A stretch of 64,000 bases of DNA from NCBI GenBank assembly GCA_033002965.1, contig JAURVB010014854.1, positions 42,709-106,708 of the forward strand, written 5' to 3'. Origin of the DNA: Piper betle. Its lineage: Eukaryota > Streptophyta > Magnoliopsida > Piperales > Piperaceae. The notes below the pieces were generated by a model, which made no database searches, was not told the DNA's origin, and saw nothing but the letters and a program-made list of their open reading frames with translations. A program made the position numbers and the translations under genes. Position 1 is the stretch's first letter. Every line of letters begins with the position of its first letter. This document shows, one piece after another, positions 1 to 12,432 of the stretch.

Positions 1-85
1 TTGCACAAGCTAGCTTAATGATAGGCAAGAATTCAATCATCCTTAATTCATATCTCGACTCTAATTCCTCACCTTTGGTGGGCGT

Positions 86-1330
86 AGGGGTCTAAACAAG
101 CCAGCATAAAGGTGTAAACAAGCCAAGTTGGCTTGCAAGCATTTTACGTTCGGCTCAATTCGACTTAAACTTGTGTTTGTTAATTTTTTATTGGAAAAAA
201 TATTTGGCTCGAAATAGATAATTCGTTAAATAATGAATAGAGCTTGAGCTGATGAGTGTTCGGCTCAGCTTGGCTCGAAACTCGAGCTCGATGTGTTCAA
301 ACTCGAAAAAATACTCGATTCGACTTGTCATGTTAATACTATTGAGGTCACATTAAACTTATATAGTGTTGGAAAGAAAATTTTGATCTTATATAAGTTA
401 ATTATTTTATACCTTGAACAACTATTTACATGATAGAGGTATAATCCTAACAATTGATACACTTACAAACTACTTACTAATAAATACTTAGTACTATTTA
501 CTACTAATTGCCAAGGACTAACTACAAATTGCAAAGGATTTAATGCAAATTGTCAAGGACTTACTACTCATTACTTTATTAATAATTAATGGAAGCAAAA
601 ATTAGTAATACTCTATATATATAATATTGTATATTTATCATTATCTTTGTCCTATTAGTAACTACTTACCTAATTACATGCACACACTAGCTAACTGGTG
701 TATATAACAACATTATTTTATAACCCAGTAATAAGTCGTCAAAATAAAATTGCTGTTTTGGTTAGATATAAGTTGGAACTATAACATAAGGTGAACTATG
801 CAAATATTATATACAACCAAAAGAATAAGCTTGATCAATCTAAAATTAAAATATTAACAACTCAAAACTCGTCATTTAAATGTCTTGAGCTTGAACTCGA
901 CTCGAACTCGAATCCTACAAGTTAAGTTTGAACAAGGTAGTGTTCGACTTGACTTGACTCGGTTATATTTCAAACTTGACTCGTAACTCGACTCAATAAA
1001 ATAATATAATAATATATATAATATCACTTATTTACTCAAAATACATTTAAAATTATAAATAAATGTTATTTTTAACTACATACTAAATGATGGTGGTGGT
1101 GGGGGTATTTTATTTTTTATTTTTTATTTTTTTATCAAACTTAGATCGTCTTTATAATCATACGATCCAGATTAAAGTTTAAAATAAAAATATTATTTAT
1201 CCCTAGCTAAGATAGTATTATATACATATATACTAATAAGTTTAATTATAATTAATTATATTTATTTATATACAACATAATAACAAGTGAGAGATAACTT
1301 AAACAAGAGGTCTTCAACGCTCACTTTATT
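86..1330. repeat. Degenerate CTCGAG/ACTCGA-rich dispersed repeat, hAT-like
   Basis: The stretch is dense in GAGCTCG, ACTCGA and TTCGGCTC words typical of plant non-autonomous hAT-like elements. The part from about 840 to 1260 aligns by eye, in the same orientation, with 30525-30930 inside a better preserved element, sharing the ACTCGACTCGG block, the ATTTAAAATTATAAATAAAT block and the GGTGGTGG block. A possible left terminus (TAGGGGTCTAAACAAGCC) starts at 86 and resembles the inverted right end of the 30444-31200 element. I could not find a right terminus or target duplication, so the limits are approximate. No coding sequence is visible. Confidence 0.5.
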
Positions 1331-1509
1331 TTTTAAGTGAGGTTGTGGGTACGGTTCGGCTCATTTACGTGTAGAATAACTTTCTCCCCATCGGTCAATG
1401 TCTTCAAGCTACAATTCGTTTCCCACCTTTTAAATACAAAACCAGAACCACATGTACTAGTGCTTCCTCTTGCGCCTCTTCCACTAAGTAACGCACAAAT
1501 CAACGACAC

Positions 1510-2900
1510 ATGATACGCTACATACAGATCAAATGCGGCGGCTGCTGCCAGCCATTGCTGGTCACCACCAGTGACACCTCCATCTGCTGCACCTCCTGCC
1601 ATTCCCAACTACCAGTAAGCAGCTCCCCAAATGATCCTCTTTCACAAGAAGGTAATAAATATTGCCCATTCGGTAAAGGCCCAGATTCATCAAGTCTCAA
1701 GCCCTGTTCACAACCATGGTGGCAACATGAATAATTTGCACTCCCAGTCCTACTTGGTCTCACCAGGTAATACTCACCAAGGCAGTAACATGTACTATCC
1801 TACTAACAACCATGGTTATGGGGGAGTGAGCTCCAGTACTCATGTACAGCTTGCCTATAGGCCGCTTCCTCATCAGATGCCGTCTTCGTCTGCTCATGGG
1901 AGGAAGAGGGCCTTGCTATGTGGTGTGAGTTACAAACAGAGGAGATATTAACTCTAGGGAACGATCAATGATGTGATTTGCATGAGATACTTATTACGAG
2001 CAAAGTATGGCTTCCGGACAGTTGTATTCTCGTCTTCTCGGGTACATATATTCAACATAGCATTGCACAATATTCCCTTTCGACGTAGAAACTTATCAAT
2101 AGTTTTGGGGGACGTCAATTTTTGCATGCAGAGGAGGAGAAGGATCCGAGCAGAACTCCGACTAAGGAGAACATGAGGAATGCGATGGCTTGGTTGGTCA
2201 TTGGCTGCCAGGCAGGGTACTCGCTGGTGTTCCACTTCTCTGGCCATGCTACGCAGCAGATTTGCTACTACGGCGACGATGTTGATGGGTTGGACGAGGT
2301 AATCTGCCCGCTTTATTTCGTAGCTCAAGGGAAGCTTGTGGACAACGAGATCAACGAGACGATCGTCAGACCTCTCCCTAAGGGGGCCAAGCTGCACGCC
2401 ATCATAGATGCATGACACAGTGGGACTGTTCTTGATCTTCCATTCGTTTGAAAGATGAACAGGCCAGTAAACTAACTATGCACACGGCTCATGATCTTTG
2501 TACTAAGCAGGCTTATATGTTTAACCTACATGTTTGTTTGCACTTTGCACTCTGCAGGTTAGAACAGGGGATGGTTCTGTGGGAGAATCAGAGTAATCCG
2601 TCGATTTAAAAAGGAACCAGAGGTGGGCTGGCAATCTCCTTTAGCAGCTGTGAAGACAGCCAAATGACTTCTGATACTAAGGTGATCTTTGCTATTTATT
2701 TGCCAATGACTATGAACACCAAGCTTATGTAAAGGTTACTTACCGTCTAAATTTCTAATGAACTGGTGTTGATCAAGGCTTTTGCAAGCAACACAAACAC
2801 CTGAGCCATGACTTACTGCTCCATCCAAGCTTTGGAATGTGAGCCGGGGCTTACATACAGCCGCTTGCTTACTACCATGAGATCATCAGTCCGGGAAAAT
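1510..2900 (+). pseudogene. Decayed type I metacaspase gene (LSD1-type zinc finger plus p20/p10 remnants)
   Basis: Intact plant type I metacaspases are Ca-dependent Arg/Lys-specific cysteine proteases linked to cell death and protein quality control. The N-terminus has an LSD1-type zinc-finger remnant (KCGGCCQPLL, then a second Cys pair), followed by an Asn/His/Pro-rich prodomain and GRKRALLCGVSYK, the start of the p20 domain. Two stops (TAA, TAG) interrupt the next block before GTINDV at about 1950-1975. A probable intron lies near 2041-2121. The p20 core resumes at 2122 with DPSRTPTKENMRNAM, FHFSGHATQQ (catalytic His kept, the following Gly changed to Ala) and KLHAIIDA. The next codon, normally the catalytic Cys of DACHSGT, is TGA at 2413-2415, and HSGTVLDLPF follows. 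Later pieces (GGLAISFSSCEDSQ near 2620-2665, AMTYCSIQA near 2805, LTYSRLLTTMRSS near 2850-2890) are exon relics of the p10 domain. Too broken to be active. Confidence 0.88.
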
Positions 2901-5640
2901 CAGTCTGGATTGCGGGTTGTTGGGCCTATTAATTCTCTTCTCCACAAAATCATCTGCAATTTTTTTGGTTAGGTCATCCACCTTTTTTATCTAAGTTCTC
3001 CTCCTCCTTGTTCTTCATCACCACCTTATTTAGCAGAGTTCATATATAGCTGATATACATATACATGATCAACAGTTGTCATCTTCGGAGCAATTCGACA
3101 TTTACAGAACATCTTTTCTGATGTGATCGAGTACTCCTATATAGTACAATTGTGTCCCAGCTTCACTTTCCAGTTTCTACCCGATTCTCATTCTTACAAT
3201 TTCCAGAATCAATCTTCACCAGATCTAATTTGGCTTGATATTGTTGCTGTGCGTGTGATTATATGTTCGAATGTACGAGGCGACTTTGTCGAATTAAGTG
3301 AAATAATGAATCTATATGACCTTGAATCGAAGTTCTGGACTTATAAATGTGGAAAGTTTGGGGTCATGAGATTCCGTGAGATTTTTACTACTGTCAAAAG
3401 GAAAGGGAAAATTTTTTTGGTTTGGACTATTAATATCGGCTAGAAAGATCCGCGAAATGATCATGGCACATAAGAACAATGGTTTAAGCTTGTAAAGTTA
3501 TCCAGGCTCACCGTGTCCGTCAACTATTGTAACAAAATATCAGACATATTTAGTCATGTTTCTTGAGCTCCGGGAGTTTTTACCCTGCCCCAAATCATTA
3601 CTAAATCAAAGTGGGGTGTCCGATTAGGAGGACCAGGATTAAATCCCACTTTTTTTCAAGAAAAAAACCAAACCCCTCCCTTGCGGTCGACAGCCGATCG
3701 GTGACCAGATCAAGTCCGACCACCCACACTTGGATTTGGCCGGCTACAGCCTCATCAAGCCGTATAGCCAAATTTGGTTCCGTTACGGTCAGTTAGACCT
3801 GGCCACCTTTGGTCAAATCTAGATGCCGACTAGCATAACAGCATGGGGGGTGTTCGGTTTTTTTTTTTGGGAAGAAATAATTAATATGGGCCCTGATCAA
3901 TTTGAGGGCATGAAAAATTCTTGCCTCCATCTCAAAAGCATTTTCCTTCACATTTCCCCTTCAAAGATTTAAATTTCCCTTATTATAAAAAAAGTCAATT
4001 TTAAAATGTGACATATTTTGTTCATCAAATTTTGCTTTGATACAAGCTATTCCAAAAATGTGTGACACAAGTTAAGCTATATTGACGAAAAACATTGATT
4101 AATGATAGATAAAATAATCAAAGAATAATTAACAAATAAAATAAGGGGAAAATTAAGATACAATATACTTCAAATTTGAACTTTTTTAGTGGGTTCTATA
4201 TACATAATAATGTCTACATGTGTGAAAAGTTTATTGTATAAGTAAGAGATTAATATTTTTTATATACATTAATATGACCTATTTTTATTTTTTATTTATA
4301 AAATGTACTAGTTTAAAAGTATTTTGAAATTAATTTTTATTACAATTACTTTGACTATAAGGATGAAAGGGTTAAAAACACTAAATTAATTTGAAAATCA
4401 ATAAATACCCTAAATATTTGTTTTTACATTTGTCTATATGGATTTTAAATTATGAGACCCATTAAGTTGTCCAAAATAAAAGTTGTAGGTCATACTAGCT
4501 ATATGAATTGTAGCCCTGTTTATAAGACTCATAAAAAATTATAATACATATAATTTGGCATGAAGTAAAATATAGAATATAAAAAAACAATACTACGAAG
4601 AAAAGAAACTAAATGTTGAGAATTAGACCAAGAAGATCTGGAAAGCCAAAAATATTTTCTGAAGAAAACATAATTTTCCTTTTCCTTCTTATGTCATAAT
4701 TTTTTTCTCTTTTCTCTTTCTCTCTCATCTTTTAGGATATTTTTATTAGCACGATGAAGATATTTTTATTAGTGTTAATCTGCCCTAATATGTGTAATTA
4801 GACCTATTAAATATTATTTTTTGAAAATAAAATAATGGTATCACCTATATTGTGTATCTAATTGTCCATTAGTTTTAATTTTTATGATTAATATTGACTT
4901 TAAGAATTAATTGAATTATTATTTTGCACTTTTTGACCCTTGTTTTCTCTTCCTAAAAATACACCGTAGCAGCTAAGGAAGAAACAAGTACAACAACGCT
5001 AAAGCCACAATCAATATATATAGATCAAGACAACAAACTAATATATTTTTATTAATAAGGGATGAACTCAATACTCGCCTGAGAATTAAAGGTAGGATAA
5101 TGAGTTAATTAAAATACAAATTTTTTTTAAAAAATACAATAAAAATATCCCTTACAAAGGGTTATAATTTTAATCTCGTTAACTTTAATTTCTTAAAAAT
5201 ATAATAAAAATATGTTCACAGTAAAACCCAACTTACCTTAATAGTTCTAACTTCATATTGATCCGAGTCTTTCTAACTGTCTTGAAACAATAATAATAAC
5301 AAAATCAAAAAATATAATTATTTTTTTCATTCAAATAGAATATATTTTTAAAGTTAATCAGAGTCTATATGTAAGATGCCAAATTATTATAATTTATCTT
5401 ATTATTCAATAAAAGTTTACATATAAAGATAAAATTTATTTGGTATAGGTTGTGTATGGCTTGATGTCTTGTCTAGTTAACAAATTGTAAGAAGCGCAAA
5501 TTGCTAATTTGCCGTCATTATATGGAAGCAACTAGGGATGGATTCGAGTTAGATATATATATATATATATATCGCCATATCCGTATCTAATATGAATTTG
5601 AAAATTCGAACCCGGCTGCCTGTATCCAAAAATTACAACT
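2901..5640. other. AT-rich intergenic stretch, no gene seen
   Basis: I see no supported gene here. The stretch has long A/T runs, a (AT)n tract at about 5551-5571, and only short non-conserved reading frames. A more GC-balanced patch at 3600-3830 has the look of transposon debris but no recognisable ends. Confidence 0.6.
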
Positions 5641-5649
5641 ATTTCTGCA

Positions 5650-5657
5650 GTCACAAC
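5650..5657. repeat. Target-site duplication of hAT-like element A (left copy)
   Basis: GTCACAAC, identical to 6574-6581 on the other side of the element. Confidence 0.9.
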
Positions 5658-6573
5658 CATGGTTGCATGAATCGGAATCGGAATCGGAATCGGTTTTTCC
5701 GTGAATCGGAATCGGAATCGGAATCGGTCTGAATCGGCCAGGAATCGGTTTTGTTGAATCGGTCCAAATTAATTTAATCGGTCATATATAATAATTTGAC
5801 AATTTATAATATAAATATATTAAAATTGGATATTGATGTTATTTTGATATTATTCTGTGTATTATAATTTATGATATTTTTAAATATTTTTTAAGATTTT
5901 TTTTAATTATTTAGAATTAATTATTATTTTTGACTCGAGTTAGACTCGAGTCAACTTTTAATTACGAGAATGCCACTCTTTACCCCCGCCGCCGCCGCCG
6001 GCCCGGTCGGCGGCGAGTCTCGCGGCGGCGATGTCGGAGGATGTCGGCAGCCCGGTCGGACGAACAGGCGGCGGTCGGACGGCAAATTCGCGGCGGAATC
6101 GCGGCGCTCGCGTCGGCCGGCGGAACCCGAGTTCGGGCGGCGGTCGCAACGCTGCGGCGGAATCGTGGCGGAGGGCGGAGCTGAGGTCGGAGTCGGGCGG
6201 CGGTGGCCTGGTCGGACGGAGGACGGCCGAGGGAGGACGGCGCAAGCGCGGCGGAGCGAAGGTCGGAGTCGGGCGGCGGAATCGGGGGAGGGTTTGATTT
6301 AGGTTTTTAAATCCAAATTACCATTTTACCCATGCTTAAATAATTTAATAAAAATTATACCTAGGGTATTTTGGTAATTTCATAAAAAAACCGATTCCGA
6401 TTTAAATCGGCCGATTCCGATTCCGAGTTAAATCGGTCGGAATCGGCCGAAACGGGCCGATTCACGACCCGATTCGGGGCCGACCGAGTCGGCCCCGAAA
6501 TCGGATCGGCGCGACGCCGATCCGATTTAAATCGGCCGATTCCGCACGGAATCGGCCGATTCGTGCAACCATG
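5658..6573 (-). mobile_element. Non-autonomous hAT-like element A with perfect 8-bp target duplication
   Basis: The ends are inverted repeats: the left begins CATGGTTGCATGAATCGG and the right end reads CCGATTCGTGCAACCATG. The element is flanked by identical GTCACAAC copies at 5650-5657 and 6574-6581, the 8-bp target-site duplication expected of the hAT superfamily. Directly inside both ends lie tandem GAATCGG/AATCGG hexamers or their complements, a likely transposase-binding array. The interior has a very GC-rich CGG-repeat core (about 5985-6290) and an AT-rich arm with an ACTCGAGTC module (about 5780-5960). Read on the minus strand, the order core then module matches elements B, C and D in this window. 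There is no transposase gene. Confidence 0.9.
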
Positions 6574-6581
6574 GTCACAAC
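6574..6581. repeat. Target-site duplication of hAT-like element A (right copy)
   Basis: GTCACAAC, identical to 5650-5657. Confidence 0.9.
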
Positions 6582-6773
6582 CTTTGGATGTATAAAATCA
6601 TCAACTGCTAACATCACTGAATCTTTACAATTCTTCCAAATCTATTCGCATAGGCTATGCCATCCATCGGCCATCTCCTCGTCTCCTATTTTGCTTCCCC
6701 TGAAAAAAGTGGTTCTTTTACCGAAAAGCTTAGAAGTAGTAGTCCATTCGAGGGCGAGAAGCTTTGCAACCGT
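6582..6773 (+). pseudogene. 5' part of a short reading frame split by the Copia insertion
   Basis: An open frame runs through this stretch (CIKSSTANITESLQF ... SRARSFAT). It continues in the same frame after the Copia element at 12955 (NDDVVRKHDLLLWN) if one copy of the ACCG target duplication is kept. The N-terminal part is rich in Ser, Arg and hydroxyl residues, like an organelle transit peptide, but this is inference. The element A insertion cuts it again on the left; when that is removed, the frame extends upstream through AVTT. I do not recognise the protein. Confidence 0.35.
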
Positions 6774-7292
6774 TGTTGAATAAAAAAAAACTTTAAACTT
6801 TAACCAAAATTATATAGATGATAAAACCATCATCAATAAAACCTTCTTCATATCAAATCATCAAGAAAATAAATTTAATAACGGAAGCGTACCTGGATCC
6901 ATAATAGTAAAGCAATTCTTTGATTTCTTCTGGTTTGATCTTCCAAATTCTACACCGGTTCTCCAAAGCCAGAGTTCCTGGATGATGGGATACCAGAAAA
7001 GAAAAACTACGGTGCGAATTTGGGGACCATAACCGTATTTATTCGTATAACCGTATTTATCCTTATCTTTCATAATTCCAATTTAACCCATCATAAATTA
7101 GAGATTACGAAAACGGTATCTACACATATTTATCCATACTCATCTTAAATATATGGTATCTCCACATATTTATCTTAAATATTAATGGCCCATTAACCTT
7201 AACTTTAATAGATCAATTTAATTTAGGCCCAAACCTTATTAATAGCATATGATACAATTACATACTTGTATATATACGTCCAAAATCCAACA
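6774..7292 (-). repeat. 3' LTR of the Copia element (left copy)
   Basis: Starts TGTTGAATAAAA and ends AAAATCCAACA on the plus strand, matching 12433-12949 almost base for base. It lies next to the polypurine tract, so it is the 3' LTR. Confidence 0.95.
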
Positions 7293-7305
7293 ATCTCCCA
7301 CTTGG
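7293..7305 (-). other. Polypurine tract of the Copia element
   Basis: On the minus strand this reads CCAAGTGGGAGAT, a purine-rich run directly before the 3' LTR, where plus-strand DNA synthesis is primed in LTR retroelements. Confidence 0.85.
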
Positions 7306-7771
7306 ACTATATATATAAAGATAATTGTATATTACCGTATGAGCTCCAAAATAACATACGCTATTATTCCAAAATAACAATCTCGTCCATTAATTAATGT
7401 TAATATAGGATCAAGGCGATTTTCGTTACATTTATCGTAACTAAACCCATCCATGGTCACATACATCAACATAATTAAATGACATAGATCAAGTATGGAT
7501 GTGTAGCATGAAAATTACATGTAATTTGATCTGAACATGCCTATTTTCAACTGGTCCAACCTTATGAGATCACCAAAATAGAGTGAAACATAAACCAAAC
7601 ACCTTAACAAAACAAACTCCCACTAAAGTAACATATCATCAAATGATACAACACCCAGATGAGCAACATACTCATGAAAGACCTTGGGCGGTAAACTTTT
7701 AGTAAGTGGATCCACAACTATAGAGTTTGTCCCAATATGCTCTATAGAGACTTTACCGAAACTTTATCACT

Positions 7772-10640
7772 CTAAACTCTTTCTTTCACAACAAGGAACT
7801 TGATCTCTATATGTTTTGATTTAGATGAGCTCCTGTTGTTATTTGAATATGATACTGCAAACTGATTGTCACAAAATAACTTAAGTGGTCTTTCAATATT
7901 ATCAATAATGCGCAGCCCTGTGACAAAATTTTGCAACCATATTCCATGATTGGATGCCTCATAACAAACTATGAATTCAGCTGCCATGGTGGAAAAAGCT
8001 ATGAGTGTCTGCTTAGCACTCTTCCAAGAAATAGCTCCTCCAGCAAGCAGGTATACATAGCTTGACATCCACCAAAATCAGAATCAGAATACCCAATGAT
8101 CTCAAGTTGATCTGACTTCTGATAGGTAAGCATGTAATGTTTTGTTCTCTGAAGATACCTTATGACTCTTTTGGCTGCTATCCAGTGATCCAATCACGGA
8201 TTACTTAAATATCTGCCCAACATTCCAATAATATACGCAATATCTGGACGCGTACATACTTGAGCATACATAAGACTTCCTATTGCTGAAGCATAGGGAA
8301 TCTTTTGCATTTCATTTCCTTATATGTCATTTTAAGACACTGATTGAGACTGAATTTGTCTCCTTTAAAAACAGGGGTATCTCCTGGTTTATAATCTTGC
8401 ATGCCAAATCTTTTAAGCACTTTTTCTATATAGGTCTTTTGTGATAATCCAAGTATACATCGAGAATGATCCCGATGTAGTTGAATTCCTAATACAAAAG
8501 ACGCATTTCCAAGATCTTTCATTTCAAATTTCTTTGATAAAAATCTCTTGGTTTCGTGCAAGAAACTTATATCATTACTGGCAAGCAATATATCATCAAC
8601 ATATAAAACCAGAAAAATATACTTACTCCCACTAAACTTATGGTATATACAATCATCAATAACATTCATCTCAAAACCAAACGAGAGAATCACTTGATGA
8701 AATTTGTGATACCATTGACGAGAAGCCTGCTTAAGTCCATATATGGATTTCTTTAATTTGCAAACCATATTCTTTGAATCTCCTGATACAAAGTTTTCCG
8801 GTTGCACCATATAAATTGTTTCATCAATGTCACCATTTAGAAACGCAATCTTTACATCCATCTGATGTTACTCAAGGTCAAAGTGTGCCACTAATGCCAT
8901 AATTATTCTGAATGAGTCTTTCGATAAAACTGGAGAGAAAGTCTCATTATAATCCATGCCTTCCTTTTGAGTAAAGCCCTTTGCAACTAGACGAGCCTTA
9001 TATCTTTCTACATCACCTTTCGAATCCCTCTTGGTTTTAAATATCCATTTACAACCAATAGGTTTCGTACCTTCAGGCAATGGAACAAGATCCCAAACGT
9101 CATTAGCTTTAATGGACTTCATCTCTTCATTCATGGCATCAATCCACTTTTGAGAATTAGAACTCTTCATGGCTTGATGAAAGTTGATTGGATCATCTTC
9201 CACCATTCCAGTATTATCCTCATGTTCTTGGAATTTCTCCTTTCTCTTGTGGATCTCCTTAATGGCATTTGCTCTTGAGGTTGTTGAGTTTGCTCTTCAG
9301 GTATAACTTGATTAGGGAGATTCTCGACATTGTCTTGTAATTCTGATATTGTTTCTTGAACAATATCAGGAATATAATCCTGATCCTGATTATTGTCAAG
9401 AACAATCATGGGAAGAGAAACAGATTCTTCTTCAAAGACAAAGTCTCTAACTTCATTTCTCCCTTCAAACTCAATATCCTCAAAGAACTGGGCATTTCCC
9501 GTCTCAAAGAATGACCTTATTGTGGGATCATAAAACTTATACCCTCTAGACCTTTCAGAGTACCCAACAAAATAACTGCTAACTGTTCTTAAGTCCAGTT
9601 TCCTTTCATTTGGCCTATAAGGCATTGCCTAAGCTGGACAACCCCAAATGCGTAAATGCTTAATACTGGGTGTTTTTCCAGTCCATAATTCATAAGGGGT
9701 CTTAACTGTTGCCTTTGTTGGTACTCTATTTAGAAGATATGCTGCTGTCTTTAGTGCCTCACCCCAGAGTGAATCAGTTAAAGTAGTATGAACAATCATA
9801 CTTCTCACTATGTTCTTTAATATTCGGTTTCGTCTCTCAGCAACACCATTCATGCTAGGAGTACCTAGCATTGTGTATTGTGGGACAATTCCGCACTCTT
9901 CTAGGAATTTGGCAAATGGTCCTGGACATTGTACACCTGATCCATCATATCTACCATAGTATTCACCACCACAGTCAGATCTGACGGCCTTAATAGTTTT
10001 GTCAAGTTGGTTCTCAACTTCAACCTTATATGCCTTAAACAAGTCCAATGTTTGAGACTTCTCATGAATGAGATATAGGTAACCATAATGAGAATGAACG
10101 TCTATGAACGTAATAAAATATTGTTGACCATTCTAAGAAGCCGTAGAAAATGGTCCACAAATATCCGTATATATTAGTTCTAAGACACTTGAAGATATAT
10201 TGGCACCTAGTCTCCTTATATTTGTTTGTTTTCCCTTAATGCACTCAATACAGACTTGAAAATCTGATAAATTAAGAGAATCAAGAATTCCATCTGACAT
10301 AAGTCGTGCAATTCTTTATTTAGAAATGTTTCCTAAACACTTGTGCCAGAATAAAGCAGAATTCTCATTGGTTAATTTTCTTTTCGTACCACATAAACTT
10401 ACATGCAAAGTTTCATTAAAAGATGCAATAGTATCAAGTAAATATAGATTATCATAAAAAGACAAGGAACCCGTACCCACAATATTTGAATTTAGAAAAA
10501 GACTAAACTTATTATTTCTAAATGAACAAGAGTAACCAAATTTGTCCAATATAGAAATAGAAACCAAATTCCGTCTAAAAGACGGTACTATATATGTCTC
10601 TTTCAAATCCAAATAATATCTTGTCTTCAACAATAATCTA
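7772..10640 (-). pseudogene. Copia pol remains: integrase, reverse transcriptase, RNase H
   Basis: On the minus strand from the right: a pre-integrase stretch (LFWHKCLGNISK, 10316-10633), then the integrase core (9629-10048, with SDCGGEYYG carrying a catalytic Asp and MNGVAERRNR carrying the Glu), then the linker (9167-9625). Reverse transcriptase follows (8868-9206 with GCKWIFKTKRD and KARLVAKGFTQ; 8280-8861 with MDVKIAFLNGD, SIYGLKQASRQWY and the catalytic LYVDDILLA), and RNase H last (7772-8193 with SDSDFGGC and KHIEIKF). Breaks: a stop after GNISK, a stop after the integrase block WGCPA, a stop at FDLE just before MDVKIAF, and frame changes in RNase H. The catalytic YVDD is intact, so the loss came from scattered point mutations. 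Confidence 0.93.
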
Positions 10641-10864
10641 AAAATCCTATTGCCTCAACTATAACTGAGTTGCCATTACCCACATAGATGAATCTTTCAG
10701 CATCATTTGGCTTTCGGCAACTCAGGCAACCCTGCATTGACACACTTATGAGAGTAGTATCATCCGAATCTAGCCACCAAGTGTGTATTGGTACTGAAAC
10801 TAAATTAACCTCAGAACAAACAAAATTATGAAATGGACCTTTATTTACACACCAAGTGTGATAC

Positions 10865-11615
10865 TTAGTGCATTCCTTCTTTATATGTCCAGGTGTACCA
10901 CAAAAGAAACAGCAAGAACCTGATTTTTTTTCTTATTTTGTCATGATAGGTACTAGCCAAGTGAGTACTTTCAGCCTGTTCTTGCTTCAACCTTTCTTCT
11001 TCTTGCACACAATAAGAAATGAGCTCATTAAGAGTCCATTTGTCCCTTTGACAGTTGTAACTGACATTGAATTGACTAAATTGTGCCGGAAGAGAAATTA
11101 AAACTAAATGCACGAGCAAATCTTCAGATAGCTCTAACCATAGTGCTTTTAGTTTTGAAGCAATATTTGACATCTCTAAGATGTACTCCCTTATGCTTAT
11201 TTTGCCTTTAAACTTCATTGAAATCAAGTTCGACAAAAGCGTACTTGTTTCAGCCTTATTATTTTTTACATAACGCTTTTTAATTTCTTTAAGAAACTCA
11301 CTGGCTGTAATAACATTTTCAGACATATCCCCTGAAGGTTTCTGGAATCCTATGCTTCATGATCATAAGACTCATGCAATTTGAACATTCCTACTTGTCA
11401 ATGTCCCGTTTTTCCTCAATGGAACTTTTTTCCATAAGAGAAGAAGGTTGTTCAGTCCTTAATGCAAGGTCAAGATCCATGCAGCCGAGAACGATTATCA
11501 CGTTCTCTTTCCAATCCTTAAAATTATCTTTAAGCATAAGAACTGAATTGATGTTGGCAGAAATCATATAAGCAAATTGATTAACTGAATCTATAGAACA
11601 AAACAACATGCCCAT
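10865..11615 (-). pseudogene. Copia gag remnant
   Basis: Two frames together resemble Copia Gag. 11391-11615 holds NFKDWKENVIIVLGCMDLDL, the usual UBN2-type start. 10865-11326 holds SEFLKEIKKRYVKNNKAE, then SLPAQFSQFNVSYN and EEERLKQEQ. A frameshift separates the two. A zinc-knuckle-like CFFCGTPGHIKKEC is readable in another frame near 10870-10915. Gag would form the virus-like particle and bind the element RNA; this copy cannot make it whole. Confidence 0.88.
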
Positions 11616-12418
11616 AATAAGATTAATAATTCAAATAATAGTTAATCCCATCGACAGATACCTAGCACAACATTAATATTTAGTCTTTGGACAGAAATAT
11701 TAATTTGTAAGTGGTACTCTCAGTGCAATAATCAAATATGGACAATAAATCCTGTCAAATAATAAACCTTCCTTTGGGCTGATTTATTATCCACATGGAA
11801 ACTTGATAATTATCCCATATTTATTACCGCAAATGAATATATAATTCTGTCAAATATTAACCTTCCTTTGGGCCGATTAATATTCACATGAATCATATAC
11901 CCATAACCGTCTTAATATTTTAAAATAAATTAATTTCTACAAAAGAGGCTACTTTGGCAGCATATTGTAGTCCTTAATAAATTTTAAAATATTAATCATA
12001 ACTGAACCATAATTTGAATTTAATAATCCTAAATAACATAAAACTGAAAAGGTTATAAAAATATCTTTATTTGGAAATTTCTGAAATTATAACCTTTTGT
12101 AACTTTATTATCCTCATTTGATATTTTACCCAAAAGAGGACCTTGATTTGGGAAAAATATCCCATAAACTCATATTGACAGTACAAAATTTGGGCAAAGT
12201 AAAATACATAATTACCACATATTCACCATCCAAAATTTAGAGTATTCTAAATAAATTGAAGTAGATTGGTTGTAAACCATGTCAATTTTGGTGAATAAGG
12301 GAATATTGTAAATTCGAACTATAAAATTTTCCTATACAAACAATTATTGAATGATTGACTCATTCCAAAAATAAAATAAACATAAATCAATTAATTCTCA
12401 ATGATTTAATATGAAGAA

Positions 12419-12430
12419 GCTCTGATACCA
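12419..12430 (-). other. Primer-binding site of the Copia element
   Basis: On the minus strand this is TGGTATCAGAGC, the classic complement of the initiator methionine tRNA 3' end. It lies 2 bp inside the 5' LTR, fixing the element's orientation. Confidence 0.93.
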
Positions 12431-12432
12431 CT

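Noticed and set aside
3123..3443. Open frame of 106 codons downstream of the metacaspase relic
   Set aside because: No domain and no relation to the p10 part of metacaspase.
5930..6302. Arg/Gly-rich frames in hAT-like element A
   Set aside because: Shadows of the CGG-repeat core, open in several frames.
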